From Acidobacteriota bacterium (lineage in GTDB: Bacteria; Acidobacteriota; Polarisedimenticolia; Gp22-AA2): 5,753 nucleotides of DNA. The DNA lies in assembly GCA_027297005.1 (NCBI GenBank), contig JAPUIN010000198.1, forward strand, positions 1 to 5,753, read 5' to 3'. Position 1 is the first letter of the stretch. Every line of letters begins with the position of its first letter. Shown here piece after piece: positions 1-5,753 of the stretch. The position numbers were made by a program, and so were the translations under genes. The notes under the pieces were generated by a model. That model saw nothing but the letters and a program-made list of their open reading frames with translations. It did not search any database and was not told the origin of the DNA.

Positions 1-2
1 GC

Positions 3-347
3 CGCCGGGCCGAGATCGCGAGAGCCCTCGTGATCTCACCCTCCTTTATGCTTCTGGACGAGCCATTTTCGGGAATTGACCCGATTGCGGTTGCGGATAT
101 CCAGAAGATCATTTATCAATTAAAGAGGAAGGGTATTGGAATTCTGATGACCGACCACAACGTCCAGGAAACGCTCCGGATCTGCGATCGGGCCTATATC
201 ATCGCGGAGGGGAGCATCTTCCGAAAGGGGACCCCGGATCAACTGGCGGCCGATCCGAAGGTGAGGGAGATTTATCTGGGGGCGAATTTCCGCCTTCTCG
301 GTGGAGACTCGGCCGGCGTCCCCACAGGGGCCTATCCGGCGGACTGA
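3..347 (+). CDS. lptB: LptB, LPS export ABC transporter ATPase (C-terminal half, cut by window start)
   Basis: Cytoplasmic ATPase of the LptB2FGC complex, which powers extraction of lipopolysaccharide from the inner membrane. The reading frame is open from base 3, so about 115 C-terminal codons of a usual ~240 are present; the Walker A and most of the signature motif lie upstream. The first visible residues, RRAEIARAL, follow the ABC signature. They are followed by the Walker B segment MLLDEP (48-65), the D-loop SGIDP, and the H-switch MTDHN with its His codon at 156-158. The segment TDHNVQETL and the C-terminal YLGANFRL are typical of LptB and separate it from generic ABC ATPases such as LivF. 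The stop TGA (345-347) directly abuts the rpoN ATG, and lptB-rpoN adjacency is widely conserved. A short Gly/Pro/Ala tail of about 15 residues follows the usual FRL end. Identification is confident; only the 5' end is missing. Confidence 0.94.
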   Translation, partial: RRAEIARALVISPSFMLLDEPFSGIDPIAVADIQKIIYQLKRKGIGILMTDHNVQETLRICDRAYIIAEGSIFRKGTPDQLAADPKVREIYLGANFRLLGGDSAGVPTGAYPAD

Positions 348-1853
348 ATGGAGCGCGTCGACACGACGCGGGAGACCATGGCACTCGAACAGAAGCTCAG
401 CCTGAGAATGACGCAAAGGCTGATCATGACGCCATCGCTGCAGCAGGCGATCAAAATGCTGCAGATGACCAAGCTCGAATTGCAGCAGGAAATCACCCAG
501 GAACTGACCGAGAACCCGCTGCTCGAGGAGGCGCTGGAGTCTCCCGAAGGCTCCCTGGAATCCGAGAAGACCGAGGGGGAGGAATCCTCTGCCGCGACCG
601 AGAGCGCCGAGTCGTCCGATTCTGAGCCGGCGGCGCAGGAAGATGCCGATCGCGATTCCTTTGAGGAAATCGATTACCAGGCATACTTTCAGGACTACAT
701 GGATCTCTCCTACTCGCCGCGGAGCCGCCCCGAGGAGATCGAAACCCGGCCGCTCGAGAACGTGCTGGCCAAGCCACAGAGCCTCTATGACCACCTGCTC
801 TGGCAGCTCGACATGAACCTCGGGACAGCTCGTCAGAAGGAAATCGGCCACGCCATCATCGGCAATATCGACGACGACGGATACCTGCAGGCAACCCTCG
901 AGGAGATCGCGGCCATGGGGCCGTACCCGATGGACGAGGTCAAGCACACTCTGCATCTGGTTCAGGAGTTCGATCCACCGGGCATCGCGGCCCGCGACCT
1001 GCGCGAATGCCTGCTCATCCAGGTCGCCTTCCACGACATGGAGGGCACACCGGTCGAGTCGATCGTCAAGGACCATCTAGCCTTGGTGCAGGCGCGCAAG
1101 TTCCGCGACATCGCCGCGGCGCTGAATTACCCCGTGGAAGAGATCGTCGAATGTGTGGAGACGATCCGGCACCTCGACCCGAAACCTGGCAAGAAGTATA
1201 AGACGGGAAGTAACAACTACGTCGTTCCTGACGTTTATGTCATCAAGATCGACAAAGGGTACACCATTCTCCTCAACGAGGACGGCCTCCCGCGACTTCG
1301 CATCAGCTCCTTCTACAAGCGGATGATTGACAGGGGTAACACCGAGGTGTCGCGCGAGACGCGCGAATATGTTCGTGAGAAATTTCGATCCGCTTTCCGG
1401 ATTATCAAGAGCCTCGAAGAGCGACAGCGGACCATCTACAAGGTCGCCCGAAGCATTGTGAAACATCAGCAGAACTTCCTCGATTACGGATACGAACACC
1501 TCCGGCCGCTGATTCTCAGGAACGTCGCGGATGACATCGGAATGCACGAATCGACCGTGAGCCGGGTGGTCAACCTGAAGTACATGCACACGCCGCGCGG
1601 TTTGTTCGAGATGAAGTTCTTCTTCCACTCCAGCATCAGCACCACGCACGGAGAGGACATCTCCTCATTGACCGTCAAGGAGAGGATCAAGAAAATCATC
1701 ACCGAGGAGGACTCCAAATCCCCCCTGTCCGATGCGGCCATCGTGTCGACGCTAAGCTCGGAAGGGCTCCGGATCGCGCGCCGCACGGTGGCCAAGTATC
1801 GGGAGGAACTGCGCATCCGCTCCTCGAATGAGAGACGCCAGGGATTTCGATAG
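348..1853 (+). CDS. rpoN: RNA polymerase sigma-54 factor (RpoN)
   Basis: Alternative sigma factor that directs RNA polymerase to -24/-12 promoters and needs AAA+ activators to open them. Residue numbers count from the ATG at 348 (501 aa). Region I is at about 12-58 (MALEQKLSLRMTQRL, then LQQAIKMLQ and ELTENPLLEE), the Gln/Leu-rich activator-responsive segment. Region II (about 60-135) is a Glu/Ser/Asp-rich low-complexity stretch. The core-binding domain includes FDPPGIAARDLRECLL (208-223). A helix-turn-helix lies near 393-410 (VADDIGMHESTVSRVV). The RpoN box ARRTVAKYRE is intact at 477-486 and recognises the -24 element. All regions are present, so the protein should be functional. Start choice: ATG 348 abuts the lptB stop (TGAATG), allowing coupling, but has only a weak ribosome site. 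ATG 378 would give the family-typical MALEQKL start and has GGGAG only 3 nt upstream. The 10-residue extension is therefore doubtful. Confidence 0.97.
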   Translation: MERVDTTRETMALEQKLSLRMTQRLIMTPSLQQAIKMLQMTKLELQQEITQELTENPLLEEALESPEGSLESEKTEGEESSAATESAESSDSEPAAQEDADRDSFEEIDYQAYFQDYMDLSYSPRSRPEEIETRPLENVLAKPQSLYDHLLWQLDMNLGTARQKEIGHAIIGNIDDDGYLQATLEEIAAMGPYPMDEVKHTLHLVQEFDPPGIAARDLRECLLIQVAFHDMEGTPVESIVKDHLALVQARKFRDIAAALNYPVEEIVECVETIRHLDPKPGKKYKTGSNNYVVPDVYVIKIDKGYTILLNEDGLPRLRISSFYKRMIDRGNTEVSRETREYVREKFRSAFRIIKSLEERQRTIYKVARSIVKHQQNFLDYGYEHLRPLILRNVADDIGMHESTVSRVVNLKYMHTPRGLFEMKFFFHSSISTTHGEDISSLTVKERIKKIITEEDSKSPLSDAAIVSTLSSEGLRIARRTVAKYREELRIRSSNERRQGFR

Positions 1854-1858
1854 AGGAG
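1853..1858 (+). promoter_or_regulatory. Ribosome binding site of hpf, overlapping the rpoN stop
   Basis: GAGGAG lies 6 nt before the hpf ATG (1865), and its first base is the last base of the rpoN TAG stop. Together with the 11-nt gap this fixes the hpf start and suggests translation coupled to rpoN. Confidence 0.75.
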
Positions 1859-1864
1859 CCGGCC

Positions 1865-2416
1865 ATGAAAGTCCTGTTCACCGGGAGAAAGACACGGATC
1901 GGCGTCGCGCTCAAAGTCTTCACCGAAGAGAAGCTGGCCAAGATCGAGCGCGTTCTGGACGCCATGCTCGACACGCACGTCATCCTGACTCTTGAAAAAC
2001 ACAGCTGTCTGGCCGAAATCATCTTTAAGGCGCGCACCGTGACGCTGACGGCGCGCGGGGAAGGGCACACCTTTCAGGATGCGGTCATGGTGTGCGTCGA
2101 TCGACTGATGGCCCAGGCCAAGAAGCATCATGACCGGAAGCGCAAACGACGCGAGCGTGGACGCGAGCGTGGGGCACCCCGCCGTCTCGCCCCCGGTCGA
2201 GGGAAGCGCCGAGCCTCCGGGGACGGTGACGCGAGGGCCAGCGTTGTCCGCATGGGCCGGGTTCCGGCCAAGCCGATGTCGGTGACCGAGGCATTGCTTC
2301 AGGCGCGCGACTTGCCCGATCCCTTTGTCGTTTTCCTGAACGAGGAATCGCAACGGATCGCGGTGATCTACAAGCGCTCCGACGGTCGTTTTGGTCTCGT
2401 CGAGCCGGAGCTCTGA
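1865..2416 (+). CDS. hpf: Long-form ribosome hibernation promoting factor (HPF)
   Basis: Binds the 30S decoding region of idle ribosomes and, in long forms, dimerises through its C-terminal domain to make 100S particles in stationary phase or starvation. The protein is 183 aa. The N-terminal S30AE/RaiA domain spans about 1-88 (start MKVLFTGRKTRIGVALKVF, then VDRLMAQAKKHHD). The linker spans about 86-131. The C-terminal dimerisation domain spans about 132-181 and contains KPMSVTEAL (136-144), a FVVFLNEES strand (154-162) and the ending GRFGLVEP, which matches the long-HPF KPMS...YGLIEP pattern. The linker is extremely basic: 17 Lys/Arg in residues 86-116 against three acidic residues, partly built by a 12-bp tandem duplication. 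hpf next to rpoN is a conserved pairing. The gene downstream is an acyl-CoA dehydrogenase rather than the ptsN or hprK often found here. The ATG is supported by GAGGAG 6 nt upstream. Confidence 0.94.
   Translation: MKVLFTGRKTRIGVALKVFTEEKLAKIERVLDAMLDTHVILTLEKHSCLAEIIFKARTVTLTARGEGHTFQDAVMVCVDRLMAQAKKHHDRKRKRRERGRERGAPRRLAPGRGKRRASGDGDARASVVRMGRVPAKPMSVTEALLQARDLPDPFVVFLNEESQRIAVIYKRSDGRFGLVEPEL
2149..2172 (+). repeat. 12-bp perfect tandem duplication inside the hpf linker
   Basis: ACGCGAGCGTGG occurs twice back to back (2149-2160 and 2161-2172) with no mismatch. The unit is four codons, so the frame is kept and RERG is encoded twice (residues 96-103 of HPF). It looks like a slippage duplication that lengthened the basic linker. 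Confidence 0.9.
2407..2410 (+). promoter_or_regulatory. Ribosome binding site fixing the GTG start of the acyl-CoA dehydrogenase
   Basis: GGAG lies 7 nt upstream of GTG 2418 and inside the last codons of hpf. An in-frame ATG at 2391 would overlap hpf further and add nine Ser-rich residues unlike the family. The GTG start gives [10 protein letters not shown], the usual acyl-CoA dehydrogenase N-terminus. Confidence 0.7.
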
Positions 2417-2417
2417 C

Positions 2418-3575
2418 GTGTCTTTTGATTTCGAGCTCTCGAGCGATCAGATCCTGGTCCGCGATACGGTTCGGACGTTCGCGGAGGAGGTCCTCAAGCC
2501 CCGCGCGGCCGCGTTCGACCGCAGCCGCGAATTCCCGATCGACAATTACAGGCGCGCGGCCGAACTCAATCTGACCGGCATGATGGTCCCCGAGGAATAT
2601 GGGGGAGCCGGTTTCGACGCGGTCTCCTACGTCATCGCCATTGAGGAGATCTCGCGGGCATGCGCCTCGACGGGCGTCATCCTCTCCGTCAACAATTCCC
2701 TCGTCTGCGGACCCTTGCTCCGCTTCGGCACCGAGGAGCAAAAGCGCACCTACCTCGTGCCGCACGCACGCGGTGAACGCCTCGGTGCCTACTGCCTCAC
2801 CGAGCCGGGTGCCGGTTCCGATGCGGCCGCTCTGAAGACCCGCGCGGTGAAGCGCGGCGATCGCTACGTCCTGAATGGCAATAAGGTCTTCGTGACCAAC
2901 GGAGTCGCAGCAGATACGTTTCTCGTTTACGCCACTCTCGACCCCTCCCTCGGACACAGGGGGATTTGCACCTTCATCGTCGAGCGCAGCTTCCCTGGCC
3001 TGCGCATGGGCAAGCCGGAACGCAAAATGGGGATCACCTGCTCCGGCTCGGTCGAGGTCGTGTTCGATGATTGCGAGGTGCCCGCATCGAATCTGCTCGG
3101 CCCCGAGGGGGAGGGGTTCAAGATCGCCATGAAGACCCTCGATGGCGGCCGCATCGGCATCGCCTCGCAGGCACTCGGAATCGGCCGGGCCGCGCTCGAG
3201 GAGTCGCTGGCCTACAGCAAGAACCGCGAGGCGTTCGGCGCCCCCATCGCGAAGCTCCAGGCCATACAATGGAAGCTGGCCGACATGGCGACCGAGCTCG
3301 ACGCCGCCCGGCTGCTGACCTATCGCGCGGCCTGGACCCGCGACCAGACGGGGCGTGGTTCGCTGGAGGCCTCGATGGCCAAGCTGTTTGCTTCGGAGGC
3401 GTGCATGCGGGCCGCAACACAGGCCGTGCAGATCCATGGTGGCTACGGGTATATCGATGAATTTATCGTCGAGCGTCTTTTCCGGGATGCCAAGATCACT
3501 GAAATTTATGAGGGGACTTCGGAGATCCAGAGACTGGTCATCGCCAAGGAAATCCTTAAAAGGTCGGGAGCATGA
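2418..3575 (+). CDS. Short/branched-chain acyl-CoA dehydrogenase (butyryl- or isobutyryl-CoA type)
   Basis: FAD-dependent oxidation of a short acyl-CoA to the trans-2,3-enoyl-CoA, passing electrons to electron-transfer flavoprotein. The 385-aa length and motifs are those of the SCAD/butyryl-CoA dehydrogenase group. The N-terminal helical domain covers about 1-120. Signature 1, [10 protein letters not shown], is at 126-135 in the middle beta domain, followed by GNKVFVTNG (154-162). The C-terminal helical domain includes [19 protein letters not shown] (238-256), the signature 2 region [11 protein letters not shown] (339-349) and [16 protein letters not shown]. The catalytic base is Glu365 in IYEGTSE, the position used by short-chain and butyryl-CoA dehydrogenases, not the helix-G position of isovaleryl-CoA dehydrogenase. 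The gene starts at GTG one base after the hpf stop and overlaps the mutase gene by ATGA. With the isobutyryl-CoA-type mutase next door, n-butyryl-CoA or isobutyryl-CoA is the likely substrate. The exact chain length cannot be read from sequence. Confidence 0.95.
   Translation: MSFDFELSSDQILVRDTVRTFAEEVLKPRAAAFDRSREFPIDNYRRAAELNLTGMMVPEEYGGAGFDAVSYVIAIEEISRACASTGVILSVNNSLVCGPLLRFGTEEQKRTYLVPHARGERLGAYCLTEPGAGSDAAALKTRAVKRGDRYVLNGNKVFVTNGVAADTFLVYATLDPSLGHRGICTFIVERSFPGLRMGKPERKMGITCSGSVEVVFDDCEVPASNLLGPEGEGFKIAMKTLDGGRIGIASQALGIGRAALEESLAYSKNREAFGAPIAKLQAIQWKLADMATELDAARLLTYRAAWTRDQTGRGSLEASMAKLFASEACMRAATQAVQIHGGYGYIDEFIVERLFRDAKITEIYEGTSEIQRLVIAKEILKRSGA
3558..3563 (+). promoter_or_regulatory. 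Probable ribosome binding site of the mutase large subunit
   Basis: AAAAGG lies 8 nt before ATG 3572, within the end of the dehydrogenase gene. A stronger-looking GGGAG (3566-3570) is only 1 nt from the start codon and too close to serve. The ATGA overlap (3572-3575) points to translational coupling. Confidence 0.5.
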
Positions 3576-5260
3576 AATCGCGTGAACCCAAGACATCGGC
3601 GCTGAAGCCGACCGGGCTCAAGGGTTGGGAGGAGCGCGCCCTGGGCCCAGCCCTGAAGCGGCGGCCCGACCGATCCGGACCCTTCACGACGATATCCAGC
3701 CTGCCCATTGAACGGTTGTACACGGCGGAGCATCTGGAGGGGAGCGATCCTGACAGTCGCATCGGGTACCCGGGCGAGCCGCCCTACACGCGTGGCGTCT
3801 ACCCGACGATGTACCGTGGCCGGCTGTGGACAATGCGCCAGTTCGCCGGCTTCGGAACCGCGCGTGACACCAACCAGAGATTCCGCTATCTGCTCGATCA
3901 CGGCCAGACAGGGTTGTCCGTCGCCTTCGACCTACCGACCCTGATGGGCCACGACTCGGACAATGCGCTTGCGGAAGGTGAGGTCGGGCGAGAGGGCGTG
4001 GCGATTGACACCCTGGCCGACATGGAGACTCTCTTCGAAGGAATCCCGCTGGGGGAGGTCTCCACCTCCATGACGATCAATGCGCCGGCCGCCGTGCTCC
4101 TCGCCATGTACCTGGCGGTTGCCGAGAAACAAGGGATTAGCTTCGAGAGCCTCGACGGTACGATCCAGAATGATATTCTGAAGGAGTACATCGCCCAGAA
4201 GGAGTGGATCTACCCGCCCGCGCCGTCGATGCGCCTGATCACCGACATGATCGCATTCTGCTCCTCGCGGGTCCCCCGGTGGAACACCATCTCGATCAGC
4301 GGTTACCACATCCGGGAAGCCGGGTCGACCGCAATTCAGGAACTCGCCTTCACACTCGCCGATGGTATCGCCTACGTCCAGGCCGGGATCGATGTCGGTC
4401 TCGATCCGGATGATTTCGGCTCTCGCCTCTCGTTTTTCTTCAATTCGCACAATGATTTTTTCGAGGAGATCGCCAAGCTGAGGGCCGCGCGGCGTCTCTG
4501 GTACAGCATCATGCGGGAGCGTTTCGGAGCCAGGACGGAACGCGCGTGTATGCTTCGGATGCACGTTCAGACCGCGGGATGCTCGTTGACAGCACAGCAA
4601 CCGTACAACAACATGATCCGGGTCACGCTGCAGGCTCTGGCCGCGGTCCTCGGCGGCACCCAGTCCCTGCACACGAACGCACTCGATGAATCGCTGGCCC
4701 TGCCCAGTGAGAACGCCGCGCGCCTCGCGCTGCGCACACAGCAAATCATCGCGGAGGAAAGCGGCGTCGTGAACACCGTCGATCCCCTCGGCGGCTCCTA
4801 TTTCGTGGAGGCCCTGACCGACCGTATGGAGAGCAGCGCGCGTGACTACATCCGACGCATCGACGAGATGGGAGGGATGGTCGCCGCCATCGAGGCCAGC
4901 TTCCCGCAGCGCGAGATCACGGACGCTGCATACCGCTACCAGCAGCAAGTCGATTCGGGTGAAAAAACGATCGTCGGGATCAACATGTACACGGAAGGGG
5001 AGGACCGGCGGCTCGACGTGCTGCGGATCGGAGCGAAGGTCGAACGTGATCAACGCGGTCGGCTGGCGCGGGTGCATCGAGAAAGGGATGGCGGACGGCA
5101 TGAGCGCGCCCTGAGCGAACTCGAATCCACCGCGCGCACGAAGGAGAACCTGATGCCCGCGATCCTCGAAGCGGTGCGCGCCTACGCATCGATCGGTGAA
5201 ATCTCCGGCAGGCTGAAAACCGTCTTCGGCAGCTATGTCGAAGATCAGGTGGTGTTCTGA
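3572..5260 (+). CDS. icmA: Adenosylcobalamin-dependent acyl-CoA mutase large subunit, isobutyryl-CoA mutase type (methylmalonyl-CoA mutase family)
   Basis: Substrate-binding TIM-barrel subunit of a B12-dependent carbon-skeleton mutase, here 562 aa and lacking the B12 domain, which is encoded by the next gene. Visible family motifs are [17 protein letters not shown] (74-90), [17 protein letters not shown] (114-130), [10 protein letters not shown] (197-206), [11 protein letters not shown] (241-251, with active-site His246), [15 protein letters not shown] (333-347) and GGTQSLHTN (361-369). Placing the protein on Propionibacterium methylmalonyl-CoA mutase by these motifs puts Phe91 at the Tyr89 position and Gln209 at the Arg207 position; the Phe91-Gln209 spacing of 118 matches. 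Arg207 binds the methylmalonyl carboxylate. Phe and Gln are the residues of isobutyryl-CoA mutase (Phe80/Gln198 in Streptomyces IcmA). The inferred reaction is therefore isobutyryl-CoA <-> n-butyryl-CoA. The Asp that marks 2-hydroxyisobutyryl-CoA mutase is absent (Ala118). Automatic annotation would probably say methylmalonyl-CoA mutase. Family is certain; substrate is inferred. Confidence 0.93.
   Translation: MKSREPKTSALKPTGLKGWEERALGPALKRRPDRSGPFTTISSLPIERLYTAEHLEGSDPDSRIGYPGEPPYTRGVYPTMYRGRLWTMRQFAGFGTARDTNQRFRYLLDHGQTGLSVAFDLPTLMGHDSDNALAEGEVGREGVAIDTLADMETLFEGIPLGEVSTSMTINAPAAVLLAMYLAVAEKQGISFESLDGTIQNDILKEYIAQKEWIYPPAPSMRLITDMIAFCSSRVPRWNTISISGYHIREAGSTAIQELAFTLADGIAYVQAGIDVGLDPDDFGSRLSFFFNSHNDFFEEIAKLRAARRLWYSIMRERFGARTERACMLRMHVQTAGCSLTAQQPYNNMIRVTLQALAAVLGGTQSLHTNALDESLALPSENAARLALRTQQIIAEESGVVNTVDPLGGSYFVEALTDRMESSARDYIRRIDEMGGMVAAIEASFPQREITDAAYRYQQQVDSGEKTIVGINMYTEGEDRRLDVLRIGAKVERDQRGRLARVHRERDGGRHERALSELESTARTKENLMPAILEAVRAYASIGEISGRLKTVFGSYVEDQVVF
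5247..5252 (+). promoter_or_regulatory. Ribosome binding site of the B12-binding subunit
   Basis: AGGTGG lies 7 nt upstream of ATG 5260, inside the last codons of the large-subunit gene. The TGATG stop/start overlap suggests reinitiation, which would help keep the two subunits in balance. Confidence 0.65.
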
Positions 5261-5670
5261 TGTCCTCGACGCCTGCCGTGAGGCTGCTCGTCGGCAAGGT
5301 CGGGCTCGACGGCCACGACCGCGGCGCGAAGATTATCGCCCGGTCGCTGCGCGACGCCGGGTTCGAGGTGATTTATACCGGGCTTCACCAGACTCCTGCC
5401 ATGGTGGTGGCGACCGCCCTGCAGGAGGACGTCGACGGCATCGGCCTCTCAATCCTGTCCGGAGCCCACAATACGATCTTCCCGAAGATTCTCGACCTTC
5501 TGCGCGCCAGCGGCGCTGCGGATATCATCGTTTTCGGCGGCGGCATTATTCCCGATGAGGACAAGGCCGGCCTCGCTGCGGCCGGGGTCAAGGGACTTTT
5601 TACCCCCGGCACCTCCAGCCAGGAGGTCGTCGAGTGGGTCCGCGCAAACGTTCCTTCGCGACGCCGCTGA
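5260..5670 (+). CDS. icmB: Cobalamin-binding small subunit of the acyl-CoA mutase
   Basis: Small flavodoxin-like (Rossmann) subunit, 136 aa, that carries adenosylcobalamin in the base-off/His-on mode and docks onto the barrel subunit. The motif DxHxxG is present as DGHDRG (17-22), so His19 is the lower cobalt ligand. The second motif SxL is SIL (64-66) followed by SGAH, and the Gly-rich loop that binds the nucleotide tail is FGGGIIP (92-98), followed by FTPGTSSQE near the end. The protein starts almost directly at the first beta strand (VRLLVGKVGLDGHD), as in stand-alone B12 subunits such as IcmB, HcmB and archaeal MutA2-type proteins, with no extra N-terminal domain. It overlaps the large-subunit stop by 1 nt. 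The domain alone does not discriminate the substrate; the ICM call follows from the large subunit. No chaperone GTPase gene (MeaB/ArgK type) is visible before the window ends. Confidence 0.93.
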   Translation: MSSTPAVRLLVGKVGLDGHDRGAKIIARSLRDAGFEVIYTGLHQTPAMVVATALQEDVDGIGLSILSGAHNTIFPKILDLLRASGAADIIVFGGGIIPDEDKAGLAAAGVKGLFTPGTSSQEVVEWVRANVPSRRR

Positions 5671-5753
5671 TCGGACCTGCATCGCCGGGTATCTTAGAAG
5701 AATCCAAGGTTCCGACACGGTGTGAGCCCGCCGAACCGTGCGCGATCGAGCGT
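5671..5753 (+). other. 83-nt stretch after the mutase operon with no supported gene
   Basis: No complete reading frame, tRNA or convincing terminator is seen. A CACGGT (5716-5721) / ACCGTG (5735-5740) inverted repeat has a 13-nt loop and no T-run after it. This is the largest non-coding interval in the window; all others are 11 nt or less. Confidence 0.6.

Noticed and set aside
376..400. TGGCAC near 379 as a sigma-54 promoter element (autoregulation of rpoN)
   Set aside because: No GC at the required spacing after the GG, and it lies within conserved coding sequence of region I.
120..1076. Minus-strand open frame of 318 codons over lptB and rpoN
   Set aside because: Antisense shadow of rpoN; no recognisable domain and no ribosome site or promoter that stands out.
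2085..3596. Long open frame on the minus strand (503 codons) across hpf and the dehydrogenase
   Set aside because: It mirrors the well-supported plus-strand genes, and its translation is low-complexity Arg/Gly/Pro/His-rich with no recognisable family; long antisense frames are expected in high-GC coding DNA.
3932..5101. Minus-strand open frame of 389 codons within the mutase gene
   Set aside because: Antisense shadow of a conserved enzyme gene whose plus-strand motifs are intact throughout.
4980..5115. Possible frameshift near the end of the mutase, where residues 487-520 look less conserved
   Set aside because: The frame continues into clear family sequence ([20 protein letters not shown]), so the region is a variable linker and not a break.
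5716..5740. Inverted repeat CACGGT/ACCGTG as a transcription terminator
   Set aside because: Only 6 bp with a 13-nt loop and no following T-run; not enough for an intrinsic terminator.
5722..5753. GTG at 5722 with an open frame to the window end as the start of another gene
   Set aside because: Only about ten codons are visible, the nearest AAGG is 12 nt upstream, and no family can be recognised.

Overview
This window is a single, tightly packed, rightward-reading gene cluster from a high-GC (roughly 60%) Gram-negative (diderm) bacterium. The lipopolysaccharide transport ATPase LptB next to sigma-54 implies an outer membrane with LPS or a related lipid. The lptB-rpoN-hpf order is shared by Proteobacteria, Acidobacteriota and some other diderm phyla. 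A long-form HPF and split, archaeal-style acyl-CoA mutase subunits fit Acidobacteriota, deltaproteobacterial lineages or similar better than Gammaproteobacteria, but the phylum cannot be fixed from this sequence.

Layout: (1) 3-347, the C-terminal half of lptB, cut by the window edge. (2) 348-1853, rpoN (sigma-54), directly abutting the lptB stop. (3) 1865-2416, a long-form ribosome hibernation promoting factor with an unusually basic linker. (4) 2418-3575, a short/branched-chain acyl-CoA dehydrogenase starting at a GTG one base after the hpf stop. (5) 3572-5260, the large catalytic subunit of an adenosylcobalamin-dependent acyl-CoA mutase, overlapping the dehydrogenase by 4 nt. (6) 5260-5670, the separate small B12-binding subunit, overlapping the large subunit by 1 nt. 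The last 83 bases hold no gene I can support.

Two functional blocks are joined without a gap. The first is the conserved envelope/regulation block lptB-rpoN-hpf, which in many bacteria continues into ptsN or hprK and rapZ. The second is a coenzyme-A metabolic block. The mutase would normally be labelled methylmalonyl-CoA mutase, but at the two substrate-discriminating positions it carries Phe91 and Gln209 where methylmalonyl-CoA mutases have Tyr and Arg. This is the isobutyryl-CoA mutase signature. With the adjacent dehydrogenase, the likely job is isobutyryl-CoA <-> n-butyryl-CoA interconversion coupled to oxidation of one of these to an enoyl-CoA, linking valine/isobutyrate to butyrate or beta-oxidation metabolism. 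That assignment, and co-transcription with rpoN and hpf, are inferences from sequence and spacing. No new mobile element, CRISPR array or RNA gene was seen.
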